From NCBI RefSeq assembly GCF_016056375.1, contig NZ_JAEDAE010000007.1, forward strand, positions 1 through 64,000: a stretch of 64,000 nt of DNA. Reading direction: 5' to 3'. The notes below the pieces were generated by a model. That model was not told the DNA's origin. It searched no databases and saw nothing but the letters and a program-made list of their open reading frames with translations. Shown piece by piece: positions 35,708 through 42,970 of the stretch. The stretch is from Hymenobacter negativus. GTDB taxonomy: Bacteria > Bacteroidota > Bacteroidia > Cytophagales > Hymenobacteraceae. The stretch's first letter is position 1, and each line of letters starts with the position of its first letter. The position numbers were made by a program, and so were the translations under genes.

Positions 35708-36442
35708 TTACTTCAGCGAGTAGTCCAACTTGAGCATCACTGTGCCGAAGCCGTCGTTGTTGGCCGAGGCGCCGCCGAGACGCAGGTTGATGTCGTCGAG
35801 CTGGTCGGTGGTGGTGAAGTAGTAGTTGCCTTCAAGGTTGGCGCGCAGCTTGTCGGTGAGGCGCACGCTGAAGCCGGCCCCGGCGGGGAAAGCCATGGCC
35901 ATGGCCGGATAGTCGTTGCGCTCGGTGGCCAGGAAGGTGGTAGCGTCGTTAGCACGCTCCGTGCCCACGTAGGCGTGCGGGTTATACAGTAGCAGGCCCG
36001 CGCCGCCCTGCACGAACACCTGGAAAACCGGCGCTTCGGCCATGGAAGCCGCGAAGATGGACTCGTCGGGCAATAAATCGAACCGGAAGAAAACCGTGCC
36101 CAGGCCGTTGGTGCTGGTGAAGGCCAAGCCGCGCTCCCTGGCCTTGTCGCGCGCGCCCATTTCCACGTAGGAAAATTCGCTGCCCAGGTGCAGGTGTGGC
36201 GTGAGGCGGTAAAGCACGCCCAGGCTCAGGGCCGGGCCCAGGAAATTGTCGCCGGGGCTGCTGCCCAGGTCGCCGTTGTACAGGGCCGTGCCGCCGCCGA
36301 GCGTGACGTGCAGCGGCCCCCGGAAATAGGCCCGCTCCTGGCGGTTGTAGTGCCGCACCGGGTGATGGTACTGGGCCTGGGCGGTGTGGCTGCCAAGTGC
36401 GCCAACCGCCAGGCCTCCAAAAATCAACGAGCGAAACCGCAT
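35708..36442 (-). CDS. Outer-membrane beta-barrel protein
   Basis: A 244-residue exported protein, start ATG at 36442 (signal peptide LIFGGLAVGALGSHTAQAQ). The mature part has alternating beta strands typical of an eight-stranded barrel: GGGTALYNGDLG, LSLGVLYRLTPHLHLGSEF, FVQGGAGLLLYNPHAY, AFPAGAGFSVRL, LRANLEGNYYFTTTDQ and the final FGTVMLKLDYSLK. This looks like the OmpA/PorT-style small barrels common in Bacteroidota. It follows the TPR gene after 80 nt on the same strand and may be cotranscribed. Confidence 0.82.
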   Translation of the reverse strand: MRFRSLIFGGLAVGALGSHTAQAQYHHPVRHYNRQERAYFRGPLHVTLGGGTALYNGDLGSSPGDNFLGPALSLGVLYRLTPHLHLGSEFSYVEMGARDKARERGLAFTSTNGLGTVFFRFDLLPDESIFAASMAEAPVFQVFVQGGAGLLLYNPHAYVGTERANDATTFLATERNDYPAMAMAFPAGAGFSVRLTDKLRANLEGNYYFTTTDQLDDINLRLGGASANNDGFGTVMLKLDYSLK

Positions 36443-36522
36443 ATTATCAACTAAGGTGAAACAAAGACCTACTATACGGAGCCCAACGCGCAAACCGCTG
36501 GAATCCGTCTGCCGGGCGGGTT

Positions 36523-37290
36523 TTATTTGAAGGTGCCCTGCGGGTCGGGCAGCTTGGCCAGCAGGTCGGTGATGAGGTCGAAATCGAGGCTGCTAACGTT
36601 GGCGTTCTGGCCTTTGTGCACGGCATCCCAGGCTTCGGCATACTTCTCCTGGTAGTAGAGGCCGCGGGCCAGCTGCTGCCAGGCGTTGGCGTTGGTGGGG
36701 TCGGCGGCGGTGGCACGCTGCAGCAGGGTGAGGCCCATGGCGAGGTCCTTTTTCTTCTTGGTCTGCCCGTAGCGGATGAGGTAGCTCGCGCCCAGGTCGC
36801 TCATGAGTAGGGTGCTGGTGGGGGCAATGCCGAAGCCCTTGCTTAGGAGGGCAATGGCGGCATCGGGGGTGGGCTGGCTGCTGGCAATGATACCCAGGCC
36901 GCGGTAGGCTTCGGCATTCTGGGGGTTGAGGAGCCAGGCCAGGTTGAAGCGGTAGGTGGCCGTATCGGGCTGGTTTTCGCGCAGGTACTCGTATCCCTTG
37001 TTGGTGAAAAACGTGCTGGCTTCGGCCGTCGAAGCAAAACTAGCGGCAATGGCTTTGAGCCGGGCCTCGCCGAGCAGCTGGGTGGCCTGCGTGGGGTTGA
37101 GGCCACCGAACAGCGGCTGCAGGCGCATGGGCTTGCCCGGGGCCGGGGTAGCCAGGCTGCCGTCGGGGTTCACGGTTGGGGCAGGCGCGCCCTTGCGCTG
37201 GGCCTGGGCGGGCGCGGCGCTCAGCAGGCTTGCCAGCAGCAGGGCAGCCAGGGCCGGCGACGTATTCTTAAGCAAAGTAGAAATCGACAC
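36523..37290 (-). CDS. Exported TPR-repeat protein
   Basis: A 255-residue exported protein. A GTG start at 37290 gives the signal peptide SPALAALLLASLLSAAPAQA. Tetratricopeptide-like repeats fill residues 70-240: FFTNKGYEYLRENQPDTATY, AEAYRGLGIIASSQPTPDAA, LMSDLGASYLIRYGQTKK and NANAWQQLARGLYYQEKYAE. The repeats suggest a protein-binding scaffold in the periplasm. No partner is indicated except the downstream barrel protein. A much longer open frame upstream of 37290 overlaps the divergent esterase gene and is not used. Confidence 0.78.
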   Translation of the reverse strand: MSISTLLKNTSPALAALLLASLLSAAPAQAQRKGAPAPTVNPDGSLATPAPGKPMRLQPLFGGLNPTQATQLLGEARLKAIAASFASTAEASTFFTNKGYEYLRENQPDTATYRFNLAWLLNPQNAEAYRGLGIIASSQPTPDAAIALLSKGFGIAPTSTLLMSDLGASYLIRYGQTKKKKDLAMGLTLLQRATAADPTNANAWQQLARGLYYQEKYAEAWDAVHKGQNANVSSLDFDLITDLLAKLPDPQGTFK

Positions 37291-37491
37291 GGGTGCGAAA
37301 TAAATAAATGAGGAAATCCCGGCCCGGCAAAAAGCCAGCCCGTAGCCATTCTGACAAAGATAAAGCCAATGCCGCCAAGGCTCCGGCTCCGGGGCCGCGC
37401 CAGTAGTGGACAAACTGCCGGCCCGGCCCGGGCGTAGGTGAGGTGCTGGCGCCGGGATTCGGCCGCCGGCCTTTCCGCTTAATTCCCGCAG

Positions 37492-38379
37492 ATGCGTCGT
37501 TTCTTTTTGCTGACTCCCGTGGCCGTGCTGCTGGCCGCCGTGGTAGTCGTTCTGGCCACCGAATACGTGGTGGCCCGCCCAAGCACCCGCACCAAAGACG
37601 TGGCCTACGTACCGGCCTCGGCTCCCGATTTTGATAAGGCGCGCCACATTCTGGACGTGTATTCGCCCAAAAAAGCGGCTCCGAACGGGAAGGGCTATCC
37701 GGTGGTGCTGTTCATCCACGGCGGGAGCTGGACGAGTGGGAATAAGAACATCTACACCTTCATCGGGCGGCGGCTGGCTAAGCAGGGCGTGGTGGCGGTG
37801 CTGATTAATTACCGCCTCGCGCCGCCAGTGCACGTGCCCGAGCAGGCGGCCGACTGTGCCCGCGCCCTGGCTTGGACGGTGCAGAACATCCGGCAGTACG
37901 GCGGCGACCCGCAGCGCGTGTTCGTGATGGGCCACTCGGCCGGCGGCGGGCTGGCGGCGCTGCTGGCTACGGACGATGCTTTGCTAGCCGCCAACGGCCT
38001 GCCTCAGAATCCGGTGAAAGGGGCCATTATGGACGACCCGGCGGGGCTGGATATGTACTCTTACCTCAAGGAAATGAAGTATGAGGGCGATGCGCAGTAC
38101 AAAGTGCCCTTCGGCAACGACCCGGTGGTGTGGAAGGAAATGTCGGCCATCCACAAGATTAAGCCGAACCTGCCGCCGTTCATTTTCTACATCGGCGGCG
38201 AGACGTACCCAAGCATTAGTGGGAGCGCGGGGCGGTTTCGGGATAGGCTGAAGGCGACGGGGCAGGCACCGGCGTACACAATTATTCCCGGCCGGCACCA
38301 CATTCCGATGGTGTTGCAGCTGTACTGGCAGCACAACGTTATTTACCAAGGGCTGCTGAAGCTGGTGGAGGCGGAATAG
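37492..38379 (+). CDS. Exported alpha/beta hydrolase (BD-FAE-like esterase)
   Basis: A 295-residue protein with one N-terminal signal or anchor helix (FFLLTPVAVLLAAVVVVLAT). Esterase motifs: FIHGGSWTSGNK (HGG oxyanion), VMGHSAGGGLAALLA (nucleophile Ser), and the His in IIPGRHHIPMVLQ. The early DVYSPK segment and the HGGSW form resemble carbohydrate or feruloyl esterases of the BD-FAE group. The acid residue is not certain. It is divergent from the TPR gene. Its stop codon lies at the edge of a 31-bp inverted repeat. Confidence 0.85.
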   Translation: MRRFFLLTPVAVLLAAVVVVLATEYVVARPSTRTKDVAYVPASAPDFDKARHILDVYSPKKAAPNGKGYPVVLFIHGGSWTSGNKNIYTFIGRRLAKQGVVAVLINYRLAPPVHVPEQAADCARALAWTVQNIRQYGGDPQRVFVMGHSAGGGLAALLATDDALLAANGLPQNPVKGAIMDDPAGLDMYSYLKEMKYEGDAQYKVPFGNDPVVWKEMSAIHKIKPNLPPFIFYIGGETYPSISGSAGRFRDRLKATGQAPAYTIIPGRHHIPMVLQLYWQHNVIYQGLLKLVEAE

Positions 38380-38455
38380 TGGGTTGGTGGAATAGTGGAG
38401 TGGTGGATTGGTAATCTCTAAGAAATCCACCACTCCACTATTCCACCAACCCACT
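38378..38455. repeat. 31-bp perfect inverted repeat between convergent genes
   Basis: Arms 38378-38408 and 38425-38455 are perfect, loop 16 nt. Arms consist of GTGG/GTTGG words. It starts inside the esterase stop codon and ends 2 nt before the ogt stop. Confidence 0.92.
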
Positions 38456-38457
38456 AC

Positions 38458-38943
38458 TTACCCAAACAACCCACCCTGGCGGGTGGGCTGCTCAAATTCG
38501 AGCAGCCACTTTTTGCGGTGCATGCCGCCGACGTAGCCCGTGAGGCTGCCATCGGCCCCGATGACGCGGTGGCAGGGCCAGACGATGGCCAGCGGGTTCT
38601 GGCCATTGGCGGCGCCCACGGCCCGGACGGATTTGGGGTTGTTCAGCAGTTTGGCCACGTCGAGGTAGGAGGCCGTGCGGCCGTAGCCAATGCCAGTGAG
38701 GGCCTGCCACACCTGGCGCTGGAAATCGGTGCCGAAGGTGGGGGCGTAGGTGAGGTCGAACTCGCGCAGCTCGCGGTTGAAGTAGGCCTGAAGCTGCTGG
38801 TGGGCCGGGCGCAGGCAGGCCGGAATGTTGGCTTCGGCAGTGGCTTCGGCGGCTTCGTTGAGAAACGTGACGGCGCTCAGGCCCGCATCGGAGCCGGTGA
38901 GGGCGAGTTGGCCGAGGGGCGTGAGGAGGATGACGGTAGCCAT
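38458..38943 (-). CDS. ogt: Methylated-DNA-protein-cysteine methyltransferase
   Basis: A 161-residue DNA repair protein that removes alkyl groups from O6-alkylguanine to its own Cys. The active site is IVWPCHRVIGADGSLTGY with the acceptor Cys in PCHRV, preceded by AVGAANGQNPLA and the helix-turn-helix region VWQALTGIGYGRTASYLDV. Length fits the short Ogt form without the Ada regulatory domain. ATG at 38943. A family-3 repeat lies upstream, between it and the GH1-like gene. Confidence 0.95.
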   Translation of the reverse strand: MATVILLTPLGQLALTGSDAGLSAVTFLNEAAEATAEANIPACLRPAHQQLQAYFNRELREFDLTYAPTFGTDFQRQVWQALTGIGYGRTASYLDVAKLLNNPKSVRAVGAANGQNPLAIVWPCHRVIGADGSLTGYVGGMHRKKWLLEFEQPTRQGGLFG

Positions 38944-38952
38944 GTGCCAAAG

Positions 38953-39046
38953 GTAGAGACGCATACTTGCGTCTCGTCGTTGGACGAAATATTAACTGGC
39001 GCCCACGCGAGCTGTTCAACGACGAGACGCAAGTATGCGTCTCTAC
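38953..39046. repeat. 30-bp perfect inverted repeat, family 3 (GTAGAGACGCA type)
   Basis: Arms 38953-38982 and 39017-39046 are perfect, loop 34 nt. Each arm is itself a palindrome (GAGACGCATACTTGCGTCTC), so cruciform and alternative folds are possible. The right arm covers the stop codon of the GH1-like gene. A second copy is at 44410-44492. Confidence 0.92.
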
Positions 39047-40236
39047 ACCAATATAGCCCGGGGCTGGCGCACGGGTACGGCTTGGGTTATCACTGCCTGG
39101 GCCTGGAGCAGGGCTTCGGCGCTGGGCTGGTGCAGCACGCGGGCGGGGCCGGGCTGCGAGAGGTCAGCATCCCAGAGACCGGACCGGTGCCACTGGTCGA
39201 GGTGGTCCCAGTCGGGGCGGTCCACGATGGGGTAGAGGCAGATACCTTGCAGCGGCAGGCCTTCGCGGAGAATGGCGGCGCATTCTTCGGCAATCATGCG
39301 CAGCCACACGGGGCGGTCGATGCCGGGATGGCTGGTTTCGGTGAGGGCGAAGGGGCGGCGGTAGCGCTTGTAGGCCGAGCGCAGCAGGTTGCGCAGGGGC
39401 ACCCAGCGCGGGTCGGGCACCTGGTCGTTCCAGCCCAGTTTGTGGGGGGTGCCGTTCTGCCACTGGTTGTCGTAGTAGTAGTTGAAGCCCACAATGTCGA
39501 GCAGGTCTTCGCGGCCGCCCAGCTCGGGGCACTTGCGGCCCGCGAGTATGTCGGTGGCCTGAAACTGGTTGTCGTGGGCTTCGCGGGCCCAGCGGCGCTC
39601 GCGGGGCGTGGCGTGCAGCGGCGGCACAATGTGCACCAGCGGCTCGGTGCTGAGCATGCGGATGCTGGGGTCGGCCTCACGCAGGGCGTTGGCACCTTCG
39701 ATGTAGGCGCGCATGAGGCCGTATTTCACGTCCCAGCCCTGGTGATGGCAGTAGGGCGATGTGCCCCGCGCATCGCCCCCGAGCCAGGAAATGAAGCTGA
39801 CTTCGTTGATGGGCGTGACGATAAGCACATCATCGGGCCGCACGGAGCGGTAGAAATCGACAAAGGCGCGGCAGAGCGCGGCAAAGCGCCGGGCAAACAG
39901 TGGGTGCAACGGTGTAAGGTCGTCGGGGTAGCCGAAGTGGCACAAGTCCCACACCTGCTGGATGCCGTGGCGCTGGCCGGCATCGAGCATGGTTTTCACC
40001 GTACTGAAATCGTAGTGGTAAGGCGTTTTCTCAATTTGGGCCCAGCGGATGCCTTCGCGCACGGTGCGCACATTGAACGGGTTGAGAGCGGTGTAGTCTT
40101 CGTCAATCAGCTGCAAATGGCCGGTGAGGGGCAGGAAATCGACGCGGTGGCCGAAGCAGTTGAGCTGGTCGGTGCACTCGTAGCCGCCCCACCAGAAGGA
40201 GCGAAACGGCGAGGCGACAGGGGTAGTAACTTTCAT
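39043..40236 (-). CDS. GH1-like glycoside hydrolase family protein
   Basis: A 397-residue cytoplasmic protein with a TIM-barrel pattern of GH1: FWWGGYECTDQ at the start, VREGIRWAQIEKTP, WDLCHFGYPDDL, TPINEVSFISWLGG (acid/base Glu of the T-x-N-E motif), GFNYYYDNQW, and FALTETSHPG (nucleophile Glu). The canonical NEP and TENG motifs are altered to NEV and TETS, so activity on ordinary beta-glucosides is uncertain; the catalytic glutamates are kept. ATG at 40236. It lies alone between a family-3 repeat and the metal transporter genes. Confidence 0.78.
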   Translation of the reverse strand: MKVTTPVASPFRSFWWGGYECTDQLNCFGHRVDFLPLTGHLQLIDEDYTALNPFNVRTVREGIRWAQIEKTPYHYDFSTVKTMLDAGQRHGIQQVWDLCHFGYPDDLTPLHPLFARRFAALCRAFVDFYRSVRPDDVLIVTPINEVSFISWLGGDARGTSPYCHHQGWDVKYGLMRAYIEGANALREADPSIRMLSTEPLVHIVPPLHATPRERRWAREAHDNQFQATDILAGRKCPELGGREDLLDIVGFNYYYDNQWQNGTPHKLGWNDQVPDPRWVPLRNLLRSAYKRYRRPFALTETSHPGIDRPVWLRMIAEECAAILREGLPLQGICLYPIVDRPDWDHLDQWHRSGLWDADLSQPGPARVLHQPSAEALLQAQAVITQAVPVRQPRAILV

Positions 40237-40340
40237 AGCGAGGGGCTGCGTGGAACAAGCGGCCGCCCGCATCAGCCCGATAGCTGTGGCGGGCGCACCC
40301 TTCCTTTACCCAAAAACCGGCGTTTTTGTTAATGCCGAAC

Positions 40341-41279
40341 TTATTTAGATGGCGTTTGGGCAGGCTGGGCCAGGTTCTTGGCTTCAATAAAAATGCGCTG
40401 CACCTCGGGGTGCTCGGCCCGTATGGCGTCCTGCAATTCCTCTACGGCCGCTGCTACCTGGGTAGCGCTAAGGTCGTCGGCAAACTGCACGTCGAGGGCC
40501 AGAATCACGTCGTTCGGGCCGAGATACATGGACAGTGGCGAGCGGATTTCGCACACTTGGGGCTGGGCGCGGGCAATGCGTTCCAGGTTGGCCAGCGTGA
40601 CGGCGTCCACGCCGGTGCCCACCAGCAGGCCCTTGGTGCGGCCCACCAGAAAGATAGCCACGCCCATTAGCAACAGGCCGATGGCAATGGACGCGCCGCC
40701 ATCGAAATAGGGGTTGTTCAGCAAGTGGCCCAGAAACACACCCAGCCCGGCAATGGCCAGGCCCACCAGGGCGGCTAAGTTTTCCATCACCGAAGCAAAA
40801 ACGGCCGGGTCGCGGCTGGTGCGCAGCATCTTCACAAAGCCCACGTTGCCGGTGGATTGGGCCAGCAAAGCCTTCACCGAAAGGTAAAAGGCGATGCCCT
40901 CAAAGAGAAAGGAGAGGCCCAGCACCACGTAGTTCCAGCCCGCGTCTTCGATGGGCTCGGGGTGCTGGATGTGCTTGATGCCCTCGTAGAACGACATGCC
41001 GCCGCCGATGGCGAAGATGAGCACGGCCACAATCAGGCCCCAGAAATACAGCTCCTTGCTGTGGCCGAAGGGATGCTCGGCATCGGGCGGGCGCTGACTC
41101 TGGGCGGTGCCGTAGAGCAGCAGGCCGCTGTTGCCGGTGTCCACCAGCGAGTGAATGCCCTCGGAAAGCATGGCCGACGAGCCGGTGAAATATGCCGCTA
41201 CAAACTTGCTGATGGCAATGGCGACGTTGGCGGCGATGCCACCGTAGAGGGAAAGTTTAGAGGCGTTAGCGTCGGCCAT
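40341..41279 (-). CDS. Cation diffusion facilitator transporter, copy A
   Basis: A 312-residue membrane protein of the CDF family, which exports Zn2+, Fe2+ or related divalent metals in exchange for protons. Six TM helices; the metal site has SEGIHSLVDTGN in TM2 (HxxxD) and a partner in TM5 (FDGGASIAIGLLL). The cytoplasmic C-terminal domain begins after FLVGRTKGLLVGTGVD and ends EVQRIFIEAKNLAQ. The gene lies directly downstream of a close paralogue, gap 46 nt, so the pair is a tandem duplication and probably one operon. Confidence 0.93.
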   Translation of the reverse strand: MADANASKLSLYGGIAANVAIAISKFVAAYFTGSSAMLSEGIHSLVDTGNSGLLLYGTAQSQRPPDAEHPFGHSKELYFWGLIVAVLIFAIGGGMSFYEGIKHIQHPEPIEDAGWNYVVLGLSFLFEGIAFYLSVKALLAQSTGNVGFVKMLRTSRDPAVFASVMENLAALVGLAIAGLGVFLGHLLNNPYFDGGASIAIGLLLMGVAIFLVGRTKGLLVGTGVDAVTLANLERIARAQPQVCEIRSPLSMYLGPNDVILALDVQFADDLSATQVAAAVEELQDAIRAEHPEVQRIFIEAKNLAQPAQTPSK

Positions 41280-41325
41280 AAGGCGGGGTAATGATGGTAG
41301 GAAAGCCCAAAGAAAAGCCGGACGG

Positions 41326-42252
41326 TTACGCCGCGCGGCTCGACAGCGACTTGGCTTCGATAAAAATGCGTTTCATTTCCGGGTATTTCGCCCGAATCAC
41401 ATCCTGCATGCTGTCAATGGCCTGTTCAATTTCCTCGGAAGTGAGGTGGTGGTCAAATTCCACATCGAGGGCCAGAATCACATCGGCCGGGCCGAGGTAG
41501 GAGGTAAGGGGAGGGCCCACCTGGTCGATGTTGGGCTGGGCGCGCACCAGGGCTTCGATGGCGTCTACGGTTTCATCATCGACGCCGGTGCCCACCAGCA
41601 GGCGTTTGGTTTTGTAGATAAGGAACAGCGCTACCAGCACCAGCAACAGGCCGATGGCAATGGAGGCTGCGCCGTCGAGGTAAGGATTATTAAGCAAATG
41701 GCCCAGGTACACGCCGACCAGCGCAATCACCAGGCCCAGCAGCGCGGCCAAATCTTCGAGCAGAATGGCGAACACCGACGGGTCTTTGCTGCGGCGTAGG
41801 GTGTCCCAGAAGCCGGCATCGCCGCGGTCGGCGTTGAAAGCCTTGAAAGCCAGAAAGCAGGAAATGCCCTCAAAAAGCAGCGACAAGCCCAGCACCCAGT
41901 AGTTCCAGGTGGGGTCGGTGATAGGGGCGGGGGACTTGAGGTGCTCGATGCCTTCGTAGAGCGACATGCCGCCGCCCACCGAAAACACCAGAATGGCCAC
42001 AATCAGGGCCCAGAAGTACAGCTCCTTGCTGCGGCCGAAGGGGTGGCGCTTGTCGGCGGGCTTCTCGGCCTGGCGCACGCCATAAAGAATCAGGCCGCCG
42101 TTGCCGCTGTCCACAAGGGAATGAATGCCCTCGGAAAGCATGGCCGACGAGCCGGTGAAATACGCCGCCACAAACTTGCTGGCGGCAATGGCGACGTTGG
42201 CCGCAATAGCCCCGTAGATGGCCAGCTTGGAAGAAGAACCCGGTGAACTCAT
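41326..42252 (-). CDS. Cation diffusion facilitator transporter, copy B
   Basis: A 308-residue CDF transporter, first gene of the pair. TM2 site SEGIHSLVDSGN, TM5 YLDGAASIAIGLLL, and a C-terminal domain ending EMKRIFIEAKSLSSR. It is highly similar to copy A in TM1-TM3 (AANVAIA, SKFVAAYFTGSSAMLSEGIH) and differs more in the loops and C-terminal domain, which may tune metal choice or regulation. HPFGRSKELYFWALIVAIL after TM2 is typical of the family. Confidence 0.93.
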   Translation of the reverse strand: MSSPGSSSKLAIYGAIAANVAIAASKFVAAYFTGSSAMLSEGIHSLVDSGNGGLILYGVRQAEKPADKRHPFGRSKELYFWALIVAILVFSVGGGMSLYEGIEHLKSPAPITDPTWNYWVLGLSLLFEGISCFLAFKAFNADRGDAGFWDTLRRSKDPSVFAILLEDLAALLGLVIALVGVYLGHLLNNPYLDGAASIAIGLLLVLVALFLIYKTKRLLVGTGVDDETVDAIEALVRAQPNIDQVGPPLTSYLGPADVILALDVEFDHHLTSEEIEQAIDSMQDVIRAKYPEMKRIFIEAKSLSSRAA

Positions 42253-42294
42253 GGCCCGGCTTACGCGGCGGGCGGGGCCGGGGTTGGTGGGCCG

Positions 42295-42507
42295 CTACCG
42301 CCGCCGGGCCCGCCGCAGTGCCGCCGCCTGCACCACCCGTACCCCAAGCAGCCCCACCAGCAGCCCTGGCAGTAGTAGCAGCAACACCCAGGTATTGGCT
42401 TCGGGGTAGCTGCTACGGCTGAGGTTGGCCAGATTGACCATAAAATCGACGCAGTACCAGAAGGCGACGTGCACCAGCCGGTCCACCAGTTGAATGAGCC
42501 CGCTCAT
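42295..42507 (-). CDS. Small membrane protein of unknown function
   Basis: A 70-residue protein with two predicted helices (LVDRLVHVAFWYCVDFMVNL and NTWVLLLLLPGLLVGLLGV) and an Arg-rich end ALRRARRR. ATG at 42507 overlaps the TGA of the gene before it (ATGA), which implies translational coupling and a joint function. Not recognised as a known family. Confidence 0.65.
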   Translation of the reverse strand: MSGLIQLVDRLVHVAFWYCVDFMVNLANLSRSSYPEANTWVLLLLLPGLLVGLLGVRVVQAAALRRARRR

Positions 42508-42860
42508 GCCCGCCGCTGCTTTAGCTGCCGCAGCGTCTGGGCGTTGCGCAGGGTGCCATACGTGAGCCACAGCAGCACGGCGGGCACCAGCAGCAGGTAA
42601 AACACCACATTGACCAAACCGTACCGCCCCCTGCCGCCCAGCGACAGCGCCGCGATGGTGAGCCGGTACAGCGGCCGGAGCCGGACGTAGGCCGGGCTGT
42701 TGGCCGCCGTGGCGTGTGGGCAGGCATGGGCGTAGCAGTAGCGGGTGCAGCGCGTGGCCACGTAGGCGGTGGTGGGCGGGTGCGAAGCTGTTTCATTCAC
42801 CCAAAAGCCGAAAAGCAAGGGGAGGGCAGCAAGGCAGAAGGTGAGGATAAATGGACGCAT
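42504..42860 (-). CDS. Small membrane protein with Cys/His motif
   Basis: A 118-residue protein starting at ATG 42860. First helix FILTFCLAALPLLFGFWV, then a short extracytoplasmic loop with CTRYCYAHACPH (three Cys, two His), and a second helix region VNVVFYLLLVPAVLLWLTYG followed by a basic tail. The Cys/His cluster could bind a metal or haem, or form disulfides. It is the first gene of a two-gene operon with the overlapping 70-residue protein. No known family recognised. Confidence 0.7.
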   Translation of the reverse strand: MRPFILTFCLAALPLLFGFWVNETASHPPTTAYVATRCTRYCYAHACPHATAANSPAYVRLRPLYRLTIAALSLGGRGRYGLVNVVFYLLLVPAVLLWLTYGTLRNAQTLRQLKQRRA

Positions 42861-42890
42861 AGAGCAATGTAGGACTGACGGGCAGAAATA

Positions 42891-42968
42891 GGCGAAAGTG
42901 GCGCGGACTTTTAAACCGCACACCGGTTCACTCACCGGCGCGGACTAAAAGTCTGCGCTACTTTCGCC
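42891..42968. repeat. 23-bp inverted repeat in a divergent promoter region
   Basis: Arms 42891-42913 and 42946-42968 (GGCGAAAGTRGCGCRGACTT plus TTA) match at 21 of 23 positions, both differences being G-T type. It fills the space between the small membrane-protein operon and the APC permease and ends 2 nt before the permease ATG. Confidence 0.85.
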
Positions 42969-42970
42969 CC

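Noticed and set aside
37291..37935. N-terminal extension of the TPR protein upstream of 37290
   Set aside because: The open frame overlaps the divergent esterase gene and has no coding pattern; the GTG at 37290 gives a standard signal peptide.
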